A stretch of DNA of 64,000 nt, from positions 1,764,149 to 1,828,148 of the forward strand of contig NC_033637.1 of assembly GCF_001540865.1 (NCBI RefSeq). Direction: 5' to 3'. This DNA comes from Ananas comosus (taxonomy: Eukaryota > Streptophyta > Magnoliopsida > Poales > Bromeliaceae). The notes below the pieces were generated by a model. It did no database searches and was not told the origin of the DNA. It saw only the letters and a program-made list of their open reading frames with translations. This document shows positions 23,337 through 35,732 of this stretch, piece after piece; the stretch's first letter is position 1; each line of letters starts with the position of its first letter. A program made the position numbers and the translations under genes.

Positions 23337-23345
23337 TAAGTAATA

Positions 23346-23952
23346 ACAAACCCAACCACATGCACTGCGCTTGGAACAGGATCCACCGTCCCCACTCTCA
23401 ATGACTTATCTTTGTCTCGAGCGCACCGCCAATCGAGTTCGCCACGTGTCGGTATTTCATTCGCGGCTTACTCTGACAGCGCCACAGTGAAATTGGCCTC
23501 CACGTGGCTCGCTCGGCGAAAATGCACGTACAAGACCCTGTACTATTCTCAATTGCGACATTTCACCATACCATTATTTTTCAAATATTTGACTTTTTTT
23601 TGTACTTTCGTTTTTCTTTTTAATTACTTGCTTATATTAGTAGCTTATTTAAACAATTCAATATTTATTGTAAGATATACTATTATTTGATAAATACTAT
23701 ACAATTAATATTACTAGAAGAAAATTATATACACATATTTTTTTATCAAATCTTAAAAATGAAAGCAAAAACAAAACTACCGGCAAATGATTATTTAAGA
23801 GCGCAAGTAATCAAATACTAGATTTCTCTTTCTTTCTTTCTTTTATTTTTTTTCAGTCACAATAGTATATAGATGTTTCAAAAGCTAACATTACAAGTAC
23901 AACATTAGTACTAAATTGTAATAAACGAATTCGGCATGGACAACTCGTACAT

Positions 23953-23985
<33 letters not shown>

Positions 23986-24892
23986 CTAAAGAATGATATT
24001 TTTTGTGGAGAGAGACTGAGAGAGTGATAGTATAGTGTTGTACTCGTGTTTTCTTCATCTTTTTTAATAAATTTAGTTGAATATATATATACAAATAATT
24101 AGATATTATTAATTATTAAATTTTTGGGTTTATCACTTGATTTTAAATGGTTTTACTAGAGTAGAATTGATAAGCAAAACTGCAGTGAAATGAAGAGAAC
24201 TACATGCTACTTCAACTTAGGGTATGTTTGTTTGGATGGAAGTGGGATGAAAGTGGAGAGCAGAGAAGTCGTTTTCGTTCTAAACGATCTCTTTCGTTGT
24301 TTAGTTCGCCGTAAAAAAGTTACGGTCGAAATTCGAGTTAACCTCGAACGGCGTAATTGACTTCGCCCCATCGTGGGCCGAAGTCAATTACGGTGAAGAG
24401 AGGTGAAAAAAAAAATTATAGATAAAGCTAGTTATATTTAAATATATTTAATTATGTTACTAATTATTTTTTTATTCAGTTAATATATCTAAAATATGAT
24501 AAAAATTGATTAGTTAAGTTTTAATATTTTTTTATTTAGTTTGTATATTTAAAATATGATACAAATTGATTAATTAAGTATTAATATTTTTTTACTTTAT
24601 AATTTTATAATTGTATTACTATAATTTATGTATAAAAAAATAATTTAGTTGTTTTAAATTAAATTTTAATTATATAAAAATACAATTATATTATTTTTAT
24701 TTATTAAAATATTTATTATTTATATATAAATTATAGTTTTATATTATACACTTCCTACCAAACAAACAGCAGAACTGATAGAATTTCACTTTCATAAGTC
24801 ATAACTACGAAACAAGGGAAGAAGTAGTTTTAACCGAACTCCGTTCAACCCAAAGTTCAGTTTCGGTGAAAAAAACATGTCCTTATTGTCTC
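23346..24892. other. Intergenic DNA, including a possible degenerate DNA transposon
   Basis: A poly-T run of about 28 lies near 23959. At 24218-24770 the ends GGTATGTTTGTTTGGATGG and, in reverse, CTGCTGTTTGTTTGGTAGG look like terminal inverted repeats, but no clear target duplication was found. Within it, CGTAATTGACTTCG at 24352-24365 and its exact reverse complement at 24379-24392 form a 14-bp stem with a 13-base loop. No gene is seen. Confidence 0.4.
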
Positions 24893-25037
24893 TAGTGCAA
24901 GTGACAATAGATTTGATGGTTGATACTTGAGATTCCTAATTCGAATTCTAATTGATTTATATTTTTAAACTAAATTTATTTTTTTAATAAATAAATAAAA
25001 TATATAGTATACCGTCTTTCTCTTTTAAAATAAAAAA
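24893..25037 (+). mobile_element. tRNA-derived SINE, copy 4
   Basis: Diverged member of the SINE family: GTGCAAGTGACAATAG head, TTCGAATTCTAATTGA B-box area, AAATAAATAAAATATATAGT body and a CTTTCTC-A-rich tail. It abuts the family B MITE that starts at about 25040. Confidence 0.55.
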
Positions 25038-25039
25038 AA

Positions 25040-25533
25040 ATTCAAAAACCCCCATGTAGTTTCATACTTTATCGCTTTAGTACCTTGTGGTTTAAAGTGT
25101 ATCAAGTTAGTACCCTGTGATTTCGCACTTTCTCAATTTAGTACCCTGTGGTTTAAAATGTATCAAGTTATCATGTAGTTTCGTACTTTCTCACTTTAGA
25201 GCCATGTGGTTTAATATTTTGTTAAATTATATACAAAAAACTTCAGATACCCTAACTAGTTTTATCGAATATTTATTTTAGTACCTTTAGTTTTAAATTT
25301 GTAATTGATTTAACAAAAAAAATACTTCGAAATGAATAATAAAAAAAAAAAATAAAACTACAAATATTAACTTGATACGAAAATAAAATCATAGAGTACT
25401 AACTTGATACACTTTAAATCACAGAGTATTAAAATAAAAAAATATGAAACTATATGATACTAATTTGATACACTTTGAATCATAGATTACTCAAGTGAAA
25501 AAATACGAAGAGAAAAATTTTTGAAGTTTTCCC
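25040..25533. mobile_element. Foldback MITE family B, copy 2
   Basis: The right end AAGTTTTCCC is intact at 25524-25533, but the left GGGAAAACTT is lost next to the SINE, leaving TTCAAAAACCCCC. The hairpin modules (GTACCCTGTGATTTCGCACTT, TTTAAAGTGTATCAAGTTAG and their reverse complements) are present. Longer and more diverged than the other copies. Confidence 0.65.
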
Positions 25534-25658
25534 AAAAAAGAAAAAAAGAAAAAAGACATGCTCACTTCACCTTTTTGATGAAATTTCAAGGGGATAAACG
25601 GTGGGTGTTTTTGGGTCCGCAGCGCATTGAATGCGCGCGCTCACACCCATCCAATCCC

Positions 25659-25660
<2 letters not shown>

Positions 25661-25700
<40 letters not shown>
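25661..25700. repeat. CT-rich microsatellite in the UVR8 5' region
   Basis: An interrupted CTCTCT tract about 280 bp upstream of the UVR8 start codon, possibly within the 5' UTR or core promoter, where pyrimidine tracts are common in plants. Confidence 0.8.
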
Positions 25701-25702
<2 letters not shown>

Positions 25703-25976
25703 CTCCCGATCCTTCTCCCACCAAAAAAATAAATATAAAAAAAAATGAAATAAAAAAGAAATTTGAGTAAGGAGACCAAAAGGAGGAACCTGAACAAGGA
25801 AAGTGAGACATCTTCCCGGAATCTAGGTATCCTCTGCTTCCCCTTCCCCCTTTTGGCCCTTCGATAGTTCTATTCCCCCCCACCCATCCTTCTCCTTTTC
25901 TCAATTTAATGGATTTATTATCTTCTTATTCTTAAATTTATATCCGGAGCATTCAAAGTTGATCGTCTCCGGCGGA

Positions 25977-26470
25977 ATGGCGGAGGAAGGAAGCGGCGGC
26001 GGCGGCGGCGGAGGCGATGCGCCTGCGTCGGCGGCTCGGGAGGTTCTCTTCATCTCCGCCGGCGCCAGCCACTCTGTTGCTCTTCTCTGTGTGTATCCAA
26101 ATTTCTTTTTTTGTTTCCGTTTTCTCTCTCTGTTTTTTTTTTTAAAAAAAAAAAATCTGAGTTCTCTTTTTCTTGGTGGGGTATTTTAAGACGAGATAAT
26201 GTTGCTTCACACTGTTCCAAGACAAAATTGTAGTAGTAGCTTCTGGAACAGCTATCTAGCTTTGTGCTGCAGCAAAAGGAGAGATTTTTAAACAAATTAT
26301 CTGTGCCTTTTGAACAGCAGCAGCTTTATTTGCAAAACCCTCTGTGCTAAACCCTGCTAATTGGGGTACAGTGAGTTGAATTCTCGCTTCGCGCGCGCGC
26401 GCATACACACACACTGATTTGTGTTTACGTTTGTAGCTTGCTTTTTTCATCGCTTCCCCGCTAACGAGCT

Positions 26471-26503
<33 letters not shown>

Positions 26504-29500
26504 AGCTGGAAATGTTGTATGCTCGTGGGGAAGAGGCGAAGACGGGCAGCTCGGTCACGGCGATGCCGAGGACCGGCTCGTCCCGACGATATTGACTGCC
26601 CTGGACTGCCCCGGTATTGCGTCCGTTACCTGCGGCGCTGATCATACAACAGCATACTCCGAGTCCGAGCTCCAGGTTTACAGCTGGGGATGGTATAGTT
26701 AAATTAAGTTTGCATATTTCTACGTCGTATTGGTCGATAATTAGATGCGAATGAGTGCAATTTTCAGCTGCTTTGCTGTTGTTTCATTCGCAGGGGTGAC
26801 TTTGGAAGGTTGGGCCATGGCAATTCCAGTGACGTATTCACTCCGCAGCCGATCAAAGCATTAGAAGGCTTAAAGATTAAACAAATAGCTTGCGGCGATA
26901 GCCATTGTTTGGCTGTGACTATGGACGGCGAAGTGCGAAGGTTGATTTCCGCCATATTTTAGATCGTTTTCAAGCTTTTACGTCCTCGATGATTAATTTG
27001 TTTGGGTTTCGTTTGATTATATGTATCAATCATTTTTTGAAGTTGGGGGCGAAACCAAAACGGTCAGCTTGGTCTTGGCACCACCGAAGACTCTCTAGTA
27101 CCACAGAAGATCCAAGCCTTTGAGGTAGAATTTTTGCTGCTTATCATACATTTCTTACTTTCGAGTGAGTCAGTACTTGTCTTGCTTGGTTTGTGAGCAA
27201 GACATGTCCAGTTGCCTCTCAATGAATTGATAGGATGGAATGATAAACAACAACGTGATTATGTAAACAAATGAAATGATTGAGATAGCTGATTTAGTGA
27301 AATTCTTTTCTTCTCTTTGACCTCTCACAGCTTATTATATTTGTGTTGTTTTCTCGAGAATAGCTGTTTCAATATTATCTCGACTGCCGCCAGTTCTTTT
27401 GCATTACGCATGCGTCACTCTGACAGTGTGAGAAACTACCAGGGAATTTCTGTTAAAATGGTTGCTGCTGGTGCGGAACATACGGCTGCAGTTACAGAAG
27501 ATGGTGAACTATATGGATGGGGGTGGGGCCGATACGGTAATTTAGGCTTGGGTGATCGTAATGACCGCTTAATCCCAGAAAAGGTCTCGTCTATTGAGGT
27601 ATGTTTGCTGTACTTTACTTTTAGATGAAGTGCGAGAAAGATAGGAGCTTTTGCATATATTCTATAGGAATGTAGTATACTTGTATATATACTTTGAATT
27701 TTCAAGTATACTCCTCCGAAGTGTAGTTTCTTACAAAAGTACCCTTCTCTTAAGCTGAGGAGTCACCAATTCATGGGAAAAATTGGGTTTTGTAAGCAAG
27801 GGTGTTTATGAGAATGTAGATAGCTGCAGTGGTAATCATGTTAAAATCTCAGCGTGATATGTGCTTTGCTCTAAGGTTCTCAAATATACGAGTTCTTGAC
27901 TTCACTAGTCATTGTGAAACTGTTCACTGCAGGCGGAGATTAACTTCATTCCCTCTCATTAACAGGAATATTAGACTAGTGATAGGATGCGTAACTTACA
28001 GTAATTGCCTATCATTGTAATGGCTACCATCCTTATGTTACCTCATTTTGTTTGTTCCCTATGTCCGTTGTTTTTCTTTTCAACATGTTTTTTATCTGCG
28101 ACTTCATTACATATCTTTAATTTCTAGGGAGAAAAAATGGTGCTTGTTGCATGTGGATGGCGCCACACTATAACTGTTTCCTCCTCTGGAAATTTGTACA
28201 CTTATGGATGGAGTAAATATGGTCAGCTAGGGCATGGTGACTTTGAAGATCATCTCATTCCTCATAAGCTGGAAGCCCTAAATGACTATTGCATCTCACA
28301 GGTCCTGATTTATTGCTTCAGTTAACTCATTCTTCAGCTTATTACTTCTTTTTTTCACTTCGTCTATAATGGTATATGTAAGCATAAAGATATCCAAAAA
28401 AAAAAAAAAAAACATTTACGTGCAAAAGCAGTTGAGTTCACCTCATTTCTTTCCAAAGAAGTGTTTATTTTTCTTTTATGTTTGTTATATGACTTTGCTG
28501 TAGAATTATTAATTAAAGTATGCTTTCATCGGTACGTCCAAAATCCTTTCATGCCAAATATTAAGTATGACCCTGTCTGGTATTTGTCTTCAGATTTCTG
28601 GTGGCTGGAGACATACTATGGCGCTCACATCTGATGGAAAACTTTATGGATGGGGATGGAATAAGGTCTCTGTCCAATTTTTAAATCTGTCACCAAAGTT
28701 TTATCCTGGTTTCATACATCATTTGTATATTTTGCGATCCGCTACTTGTGAAGAAAATTTATTAGTCTTCATAGTTCTCAAAATTTTTAACTCATCTCAG
28801 AGTACCAATTTGTGGGTTTTGGCATAATTAGAGAGCTTCAGTAGAATTCAATATATTAGGATTAAACTAGGACATTCAATTTGTTTTTTGGTAGATTTTC
28901 TTCTTTTGGTCATTATCAGGGATTTTTAGGATGGTACTATTTAATCTACTTTTCATTTTGCATGTGTCAGTGGCTCTATGATGCTCATATGTTCTTTCTT
29001 GTGTAGTTTGGTCAACTAGGTGTTGGCGATAATGTTGATCACTGCTCTCCAGAACTGGTTAACTTTCCAGATGAGCAGGTTCGATGTCATCTCTTAAAAC
29101 TCTAAATTGACGAATGTGTTTCCTTTTGTGCTCCAATTGATTACTTGGAACCTTACCTTTTGCACTGTAAGCCAAATAAAGATGAATTTTGAAGGATCGG
29201 ATAAGCTAATTCTTTGATTCTCGTGCAGTTTTATTTGCTTAATTTTGCTGTTATGATCAGCATTTCGACTGTTTGCTGATTCTTATTATTGGACTTAACT
29301 GCAGAAAATTGTTCAAATTTCTTGTGGATGGAGGCACACTCTTGCTCTAACCGAAAGGAAAAATGTCTTTTCTTGGGGGAGGGGTACAAGCGGACAACTT
29401 GGTCATGGCGATATAGCTGATAGGTATTTATACAGCTCTCAAAACATTCGATAGGTATTTATACAGCTCTCAAAACATTCGAAAGTACCGAGTTGTATTG

Positions 29501-30501
29501 TCATTAGATTAGTTAATACTGTTGAGATTCCCAGTTTCATTTAGGTAATCAAATAGCCCAGCAACATATTCGGGGAAGTTGACATCTGATGAAATTCTTC
29601 CAATTTGTATCATGAGGAATGTAAAGTTATTTCTAATCAATTTTGTTCATTTGGATACTGGTTAACAAAATAAAGAGTTCCATTCTAGGGCAAATGCTGT
29701 GCTAGATAGCCTGAAAGGAAGCTCTCAAGTTTCAACGCTATTTGATTAAGCTGGAAGAATTATGTGATATGTTGGGCCATCGTGTTATAACTTGTGCTTA
29801 ATGAGGTTAAGTCAATAACAGTTTAATGTGGCTAAAATAGTAGAAGTTTAATCCTTGTCCTAGGATATTAGCTATAAGCATCTTTTAATGAAAGTTAAAT
29901 TGTGTCCTCCTCCTTTTGCTTCATTTACTTTCTTTAAGCAATTGATCTTAACTACTATGAACCATGCTTTACATGTAGTTAGTACTAAGTTCTGACAGCA
30001 TATATTCTTTGGTAAATTGAAGGAACACACCTAAGATGATCGAGGTCTTAAGCTCAGATGGGTCTGCCTGCAAGCAGTTAGAGTCCTCGAAAGCAGTCCC
30101 TTTGTCAGGTTTGACTTCTTAGGAGGGGAAAAAAGAAAGAAGAGAAAATACAATATTACCTATCTAATATCATGAAAAATGCCTCTTTTTTACTTTCCCA
30201 TTCTCTCGCAGGAAAAGTCTGGGTATCGCCGTCCGAAAGATATGCTATTGTTCCTGATGAGAATGTAAGTATTTGACCTGACTAGTGATTTGTTTAATCC
30301 CATAATTTTGACAGAGTTGAAGATTATGTCTTTTTGGCCTTGTAACTCATTTCTATGTCCTCAAAATAAAATGTGGTGACTTAGAATATCGAGAATTTCT
30401 TTCAGGTTCCCGGGTCAGCAGGAAACCCAGCCAGGGGAAATGGTAATGACGCAAACGTACCAGAGAACGACGTGAAGAGGATGCGGCTACATTCGAATTG
30501 A
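25977..30501 (+). CDS. UVR8: UV-B photoreceptor UVR8 (12 exons)
   Basis: Predicted product is 451 aa against 440 in Arabidopsis. UVR8 is a seven-bladed RCC1-type beta-propeller. It is a homodimer in the dark, and UV-B absorbed by tryptophans monomerises it so that it binds COP1 and starts photomorphogenic signalling. Seen: repeated [17 protein letters not shown] blades and three GWRHT motifs with W239, W291 and W343, six residues later than Arabidopsis W233, W285 and W337. The flanking arginines (292, 344) are kept. The C-terminal COP1-binding Val-Pro is V416-P417 in YAIVPDE. The N-terminus has a Gly run. Exons: 25977-26088, 26506-26692, 26794-26940, 27043-27124, 27443-27598, 28128-28301, 28594-28665, 29007-29078, 29305-29423, 30023-30108, 30212-30264, 30406-30501. 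All fit GT-AG and keep frame. The donor after 29423 is tandemly duplicated. Confidence 0.95.
29419..29480 (+). repeat. 31-bp tandem duplication covering a UVR8 splice donor
   Basis: The unit starting GATAGGTATTTATACAGC occurs at 29419-29449 and again, identical, at 29450-29480. The first copy contains the last codons of exon 9 and its GT donor (after 29423). The second copy offers the same donor context after 29454. Confidence 0.9.
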
Positions 30502-33500
30502 ATTCCCCTTTATTCTAAATGTTACTAGTATTTGATGTCTGTCTTTACTCGTCGCTGCGACTCTTGGTCATCTAGAACTCTTTCGTTTGGATTTTCTTCC
30601 AGTTTCCTGCAATTCTTCTCTATCTTCTTTCAGCTGTGTTTTTCTGTTTTAAGGGAATGCTTGCTGTAATCTGGAAAGACCTTTGTTTGGACTGAAATGA
30701 ACAGTTAGCTTCTAAGTATGTGGCTGGCCTCTTCTGAATACTTTCGTAGGTAAAGAATTAAGATGGTAATGATATAGGTGAAAAGTAAAGATGATAATCA
30801 AGATACAAATCGACGGTTTTCATATAGTTGAGAAGAGAGTCGGGCTAATGCGACAGATGTGAAACTGGTACTAAAAAGCATATTGAGTTAGATAATTCTG
30901 AGAATCAGGATCCTAAGTCTGCTGAACTTGTATTAGATCTTGTTAGTCCATAAAGACAGCTATTGCGTGTCAGTTTCAGTGAGACATTTGAGGCCTGCTT
31001 TAGGAACTCAGCTAATCAGTTACCTCAGAATAGAGAGATTCTTAGAAACTTCCCATGTTCCATATATCTTTCAAATTGAATGCACTACCATCGCCTGCAC
31101 CGCTGTCGGATTTCGGACCACTCGTTAATTTTCTCCAACCATTTTTAACTTTATGCCTGTCGCGGAGATTTCCGGTGCCTGCTGAAAAATTTCTTTTCAT
31201 GTTTTGTCAAACACCTACCAACTTGTTCATATCTTTCTATGCACCTTGCTTTCTTGTTTCTCCAAAAGATAAAAGAATGGTGCAGAAAATTTCCATTTTA
31301 TAAAGACCTTATCATAAAGAGAGGCATCGAAATTCAACAATATAGGGTGCATCAATTGCGCGTAATTGCCTGTTTGGCTTCACTTTTTGTGTAAAATTTT
31401 CAACTCGAGATGCAGACGTTAAAGCTTAGCCAAAAACCTACTGAGATTTTTCGTCATTTTAACCCGTTGTCGAATCAATTCGCCATTCGAAGCAACAGGG
31501 ATGCTCCGAAATGTTATCAGTTGGCTGCGAGATCGGAGGGTCCAAAACTAGGGTTTGAGAAACCAATCCATGAGCTAGTCAGGTATGATTTCTAAGGTGC
31601 GTATATATACACTCTCAAACAGTAAATTCAAACTGTTAATATTAATAAGCCAAACTCCTTGCTTCCAAGTAAGAAAGAGTTCCTACCTTTCCCAATATAA
31701 AAAGGGAGAGCAAATTGAGCAAAATTACTTTAAGAAAACCTACTTTAGGCGCCAATAATATAATTAGGTTTAAAGAGGGGACCAAAACCAAACTCTGGTT
31801 AAACATGTGAGTTCCAACACTTTGGCATGCGGTGGGAGTTATAAAGAGAAATTAAGGACTTCTTTAAAAAAAAAAAAAAAAATAGAGAGAAAGAAAAAGA
31901 GGGAAAAACTGAACATGAAAAGTGATGGGCGCTTTATAGTGGAAGGAAAAGTTGGCGCCGGGACATCACAATAATTTGAAGGCGAGATGGACCCAAAGGT
32001 TAGTGGTTGGTAATCAAGGTTCCAAATTTGAATCCTAATTGATTCACATTTTTTACTAAAATACAATGTTGCTTTTTTTTTTTTTTTGTTGAGAGAAAGA
32101 GAGAAGGGAAGGAAAAAAAAAAAGAAAAAGAAAAAAAAAAGAGCCTTTGCAATTTGTGCACCCTGAAAAAAAAAAAAAATGTATACTTACGCTCCTGATC
32201 TAAGAGTAAAAACTGATTTCTTATTTTGCTTTCTTTTAGTACTTAAAATTAATGAGATTTTTATGAATTTTAAGATGAAAAGTATAAGATTCACATCGAA
32301 TATGTACAAATTGAGAAAATGTATGCAATGGGTTAGAAAGCGATTTTTTTATTTTTTTTTTCGCCCTTCTCTCGAGACCCTAGCTATCTCATTTTGTAGC
32401 CGAGTTCATCAACGTAATGAATGGAGTGGTAGCATGCTACCTTTTCTCAAAAAAAAAAAAATAGAAAAGAAAAAAAGGAAAGTGTTTGCGAACTCCTGCC
32501 TCATTGGATGGTCCACCTTTTAACATGGAGGCAATGAGCAATTGCAGCAAAAACAATTGTAATAAAAAAAATCTATACTTTACTCCTCGTGGGGTGCGCG
32601 CCATCACACGGGTGATGGAGGAGGATGGAGAATTTTTAGATCGAATATATAAAAATTTAAAAATAAATGTTTTACTAGAAATATAAAATCGGTAGATTTT
32701 TTATTATGCAAATTGGTTTTTTTTTTTTTTTTTTTTTTACTTTCAAGATTTCTTGTAACAAATTATTATTCATTAGTTGGCTTAAGTGTATTGCAAGCTA
32801 ATTGATTATGACAATAAAAAATATTTTGTTTTGATATATATTAAATCATGGAGAATTAGTATAAAAGATTAAAAAAATAGCAGTACCTAAAGGAGCTGCA
32901 TATATGGTTGCTTTCTTGTAACTAATTTTCAGATTGAAAATAACTTTTGTAGTTGAACTTGGGTTCGGGTGATTTTTTTTTTTTTTTATTTATTTTTTTT
33001 TTAATGAAATCAATAGTTGTAAAATCATAATTATCCTATTTTTTAATTTAATTTATCAAAACTTTTATACTAGCACATAAGAGAATGAAAAAATGTTATG
33101 GTTTTTAATTTTTAATTTTTATTTATTTTTATCTCTTTCCCTTTCATAATTGACTTAGTCACCATCAATAACCAAGTTAATTAAGACATTTTGAGAAAAT
33201 GGAGTTAAAGATAAATTTAATTTATGATAAATCAAACAACGAAAGTGAATATTTATGGTCAACCACGCACCTTCAACAAAACAAATATGTTCTCAGAAGG
33301 TGAACTTCTGTATCAATATTTACGTGTATGACTATTCAATAAGCTACTATTTAAGTTACGCCGGACATTGTAAAAAAAAAAAAAAAAATCATATCAACAA
33401 AATTTGTCTAGTAATTTTTTTTTATAACAAATATTGTAAGCTCTCAATTAGCTTCTAATTTCAAATCCATGGTTAATTCCATGCAGCGAAAGTTACCTAC

Positions 33501-33664
33501 CTTTATATTTGCCAAATATCTATAAAAAGCTGGTATGGTAAAAGGTAACATTTGAAACAGAGTCAAACAGATAATAAACTATACAGAAATTAAAACTATT
33601 GATTTAAGTTACTATAAATTAATTATATTTACTAGCTTTTTCTAAAAATATAGTATTATATTTT
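30502..33664. other. UVR8 3' flank and intergenic DNA with TE fragments
   Basis: No convincing gene. A partial SINE head with TTTGAATCCTAATTGATTCAC lies at about 31985-32050. A LINE-type 3' tail with GGTAGCATGCTACC and oligo-A lies at about 32380-32460. Several A/T homopolymers occur, including runs at 31867, 32718 and 32979. The short open frames have no recognisable similarity. Confidence 0.5.
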
Positions 33665-34050
33665 GGGAAAACTTTAAAAAAATCCCCTGTGGTTTCGCAC
33701 TTTTTCATTTTAGTACCATGTGATTTAAAGTGTATCAAGTTAGTACACTGTGGTTTAAAGTGTATCAAGTTAGTACTCTTTGATTTTATTTTTGTATCAA
33801 GTTAGTACCCTGCGGTTTTATTTTTGTATCAAGTTAGTACTCTGTGGTTTTATTTTTCTCGTAATGAAATATTAAACCACATGGTACTAAAGTGAGAAAG
33901 TGCGAAACCACATGGTACTAACTTGATACACTTTAAACCACAAAGTACTAAAGTGAGAAAGTGCGAAACCACAGGATACTAACTTGATACACTTTAAATT
34001 AACCACAGGATACTAAAGTGCGAAAAAGTGAAACCACAGTGGGATATTTG
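33665..34050. mobile_element. Mutator-like foldback MITE family B, copy 3
   Basis: Starts GGGAAAACTTT at 33665 and ends AAGTTTTTTC at 34050. Flanking 9-mers are ttatatttt (33656-33664) and ttatattta (34051-34059), matching at 8 of 9. The arms carry the CCTGTGGTTTCGCACTTT and AAAGTGTATCAAGTTAGTA modules in opposite orientation. Confidence 0.8.
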
Positions 34051-34389
34051 AAGTTTTTTCTTATATTTATACTGTACAAATTTATCTGCATGCAGAGTAC
34101 GTGTTATAATAATACCGGAACATGCTATATTAACAGCGTTTTGTAGTGGTTCTTAGATGATGCGGGAGATCTAGTTTTCCAGGTATATAATAATAACTCC
34201 TCCATGCTAAAAAGACTCCGCAGTCCACCTCACACGTACGATCTGGGGAATAACTTATCACAATAGTGTCCCCCAAAGTCGTGTGAAGCAGTTGGTGCCG
34301 CTGCAATTGCATGCGTGTTAATTAAAGCGCTTTTTGGATCAGTGTGAAAGGAGAATGGGAATGGGATCGAGCAAGCAATCACCGCGTAC

Positions 34390-34420
34390 CACCCTATCAT
34401 CATCATCATCATCATCATCA
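34390..34420. repeat. (CAT)n microsatellite
   Basis: About nine ATC/CAT units. The methionine-run frame on the other strand is a by-product. Confidence 0.85.
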
Positions 34421-34722
34421 TCGATCTATAATTAAATCGTCCCCAGTTGTTGAGTGCCCCGTCGCCACTTTTGAAGATTCAAACGCACTTTGAAGCTAAA
34501 GTTTTCACTCGTCAGGTAAGTTAATTGACCATATCGTCATTGCTCACTGCTACCCAACTAGTTATGCCTTCACATTTGTTACGTGCATACTTTTTTTTTT
34601 TTTTCTTTTTTCTTTTTCATTTTTTTGTTTTGATTTTTGACACTAGTGATATTGATGTACATAGTTAAACCTATTACGAATAAAGCAAATTTACTGCACT
34701 TGATCGTTATTCATATAGCCTA

Positions 34723-34726
<4 letters not shown>

Positions 34727-34799
<73 letters not shown>
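34727..34799. repeat. Long (TA)n microsatellite
   Basis: About 36 uninterrupted TA units. It is likely to vary between individuals and to extrude a cruciform. Confidence 0.95.
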
Positions 34800-34802
<3 letters not shown>

Positions 34803-35114
34803 ATCAGAGTTGATCATATTCATTAACTTGCTTTCTTGGAAAGATAAGTGAGAAAAGTATTTCATTAAAGCATCTACTTGCTGGTGTTTTGGTTATTTTG
34901 ATGGGGTTGCTTAATAAGAGTATTAATTCGCGAGAATTTTGAAGAATGTAAGGTGCTTTTGATATTATTGCTCGTGTTGAAAAAGATCGAAATACGAACC
35001 CTTTGATCGAGCATGGTTGCATTTGTGTGTAGACCCCTATCCTGAAACTTTCTAATATTTTTTTGAGAGAACTAAAACTTTTTAATATAAATCATTATTT
35101 TTAATATCCAAAAA

Positions 35115-35250
35115 GAAATTAAGGGATACGAGGTTCCAAATTCGAATACTAATTGATTCATATTTTCAACTAAGTGTATTTTTAAATAAAATAAATGAAG
35201 CGGGTAGCATACTATCTATTTCTCTCAAAAAGAAAAAAGAAAAAAAAAAG
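35115..35250 (+). mobile_element. tRNA-derived SINE, copy 5
   Basis: AGGTTCCAAATTCGAATACT B-box area, AACTAAGTGTATTTTTAAAT body, GAAGCGGGTAGCATACTATC tail core, CTCTC, then A-rich. The 5' head is degraded. Confidence 0.55.
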
Positions 35251-35583
35251 ATACGAATCGTGCTTTTACAGTATTGGTATGACAAATAATTTTATTAATG
35301 ATTGGTCTCTCTCTCTCGTAAAATAATAATAATAATAATAATAACAAAATAAAAACAACGCATATCATGAGTTAACTAACATTTCCCATTAAAATCTTTT
35401 GGTTAATTTTGGAAAATAAATTAGAAGAGCAAGAATGAAATTATCCAAACACTGCACTATTCATCCACCACGTACTTATGCTAGTGGAGGACTTTGACCA
35501 GTAAAGTGTTAAAGGACTTTTACAGAAGTATTTTCATATCAACCGTCTACGTCCAACTTTTCGAATTACCCGATCGTTCTTTG

Positions 35584-35732
35584 CGCAAGTGACAAATTAA
35601 GGACATCGTTGGTATCTCAGATCCTAAATTTAAAATTTAATTATTTAATATTTCAATTAAATTAATTTTTTTTAAAAATAAATGAAATAGATAACATACT
35701 ACCTTTTTATCTCTTTCTCAAAAAAAATAAAT
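35584..35732 (+). mobile_element. tRNA-derived SINE, copy 6 (old)
   Basis: GCGCAAGTGACAAATTAAGG head, TCAGATCCTAAATTT where the B box has decayed, AAATAAATGAAATAGATAAC body, and CTCTTTCTC followed by A residues. The most diverged copy seen. Confidence 0.4.
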
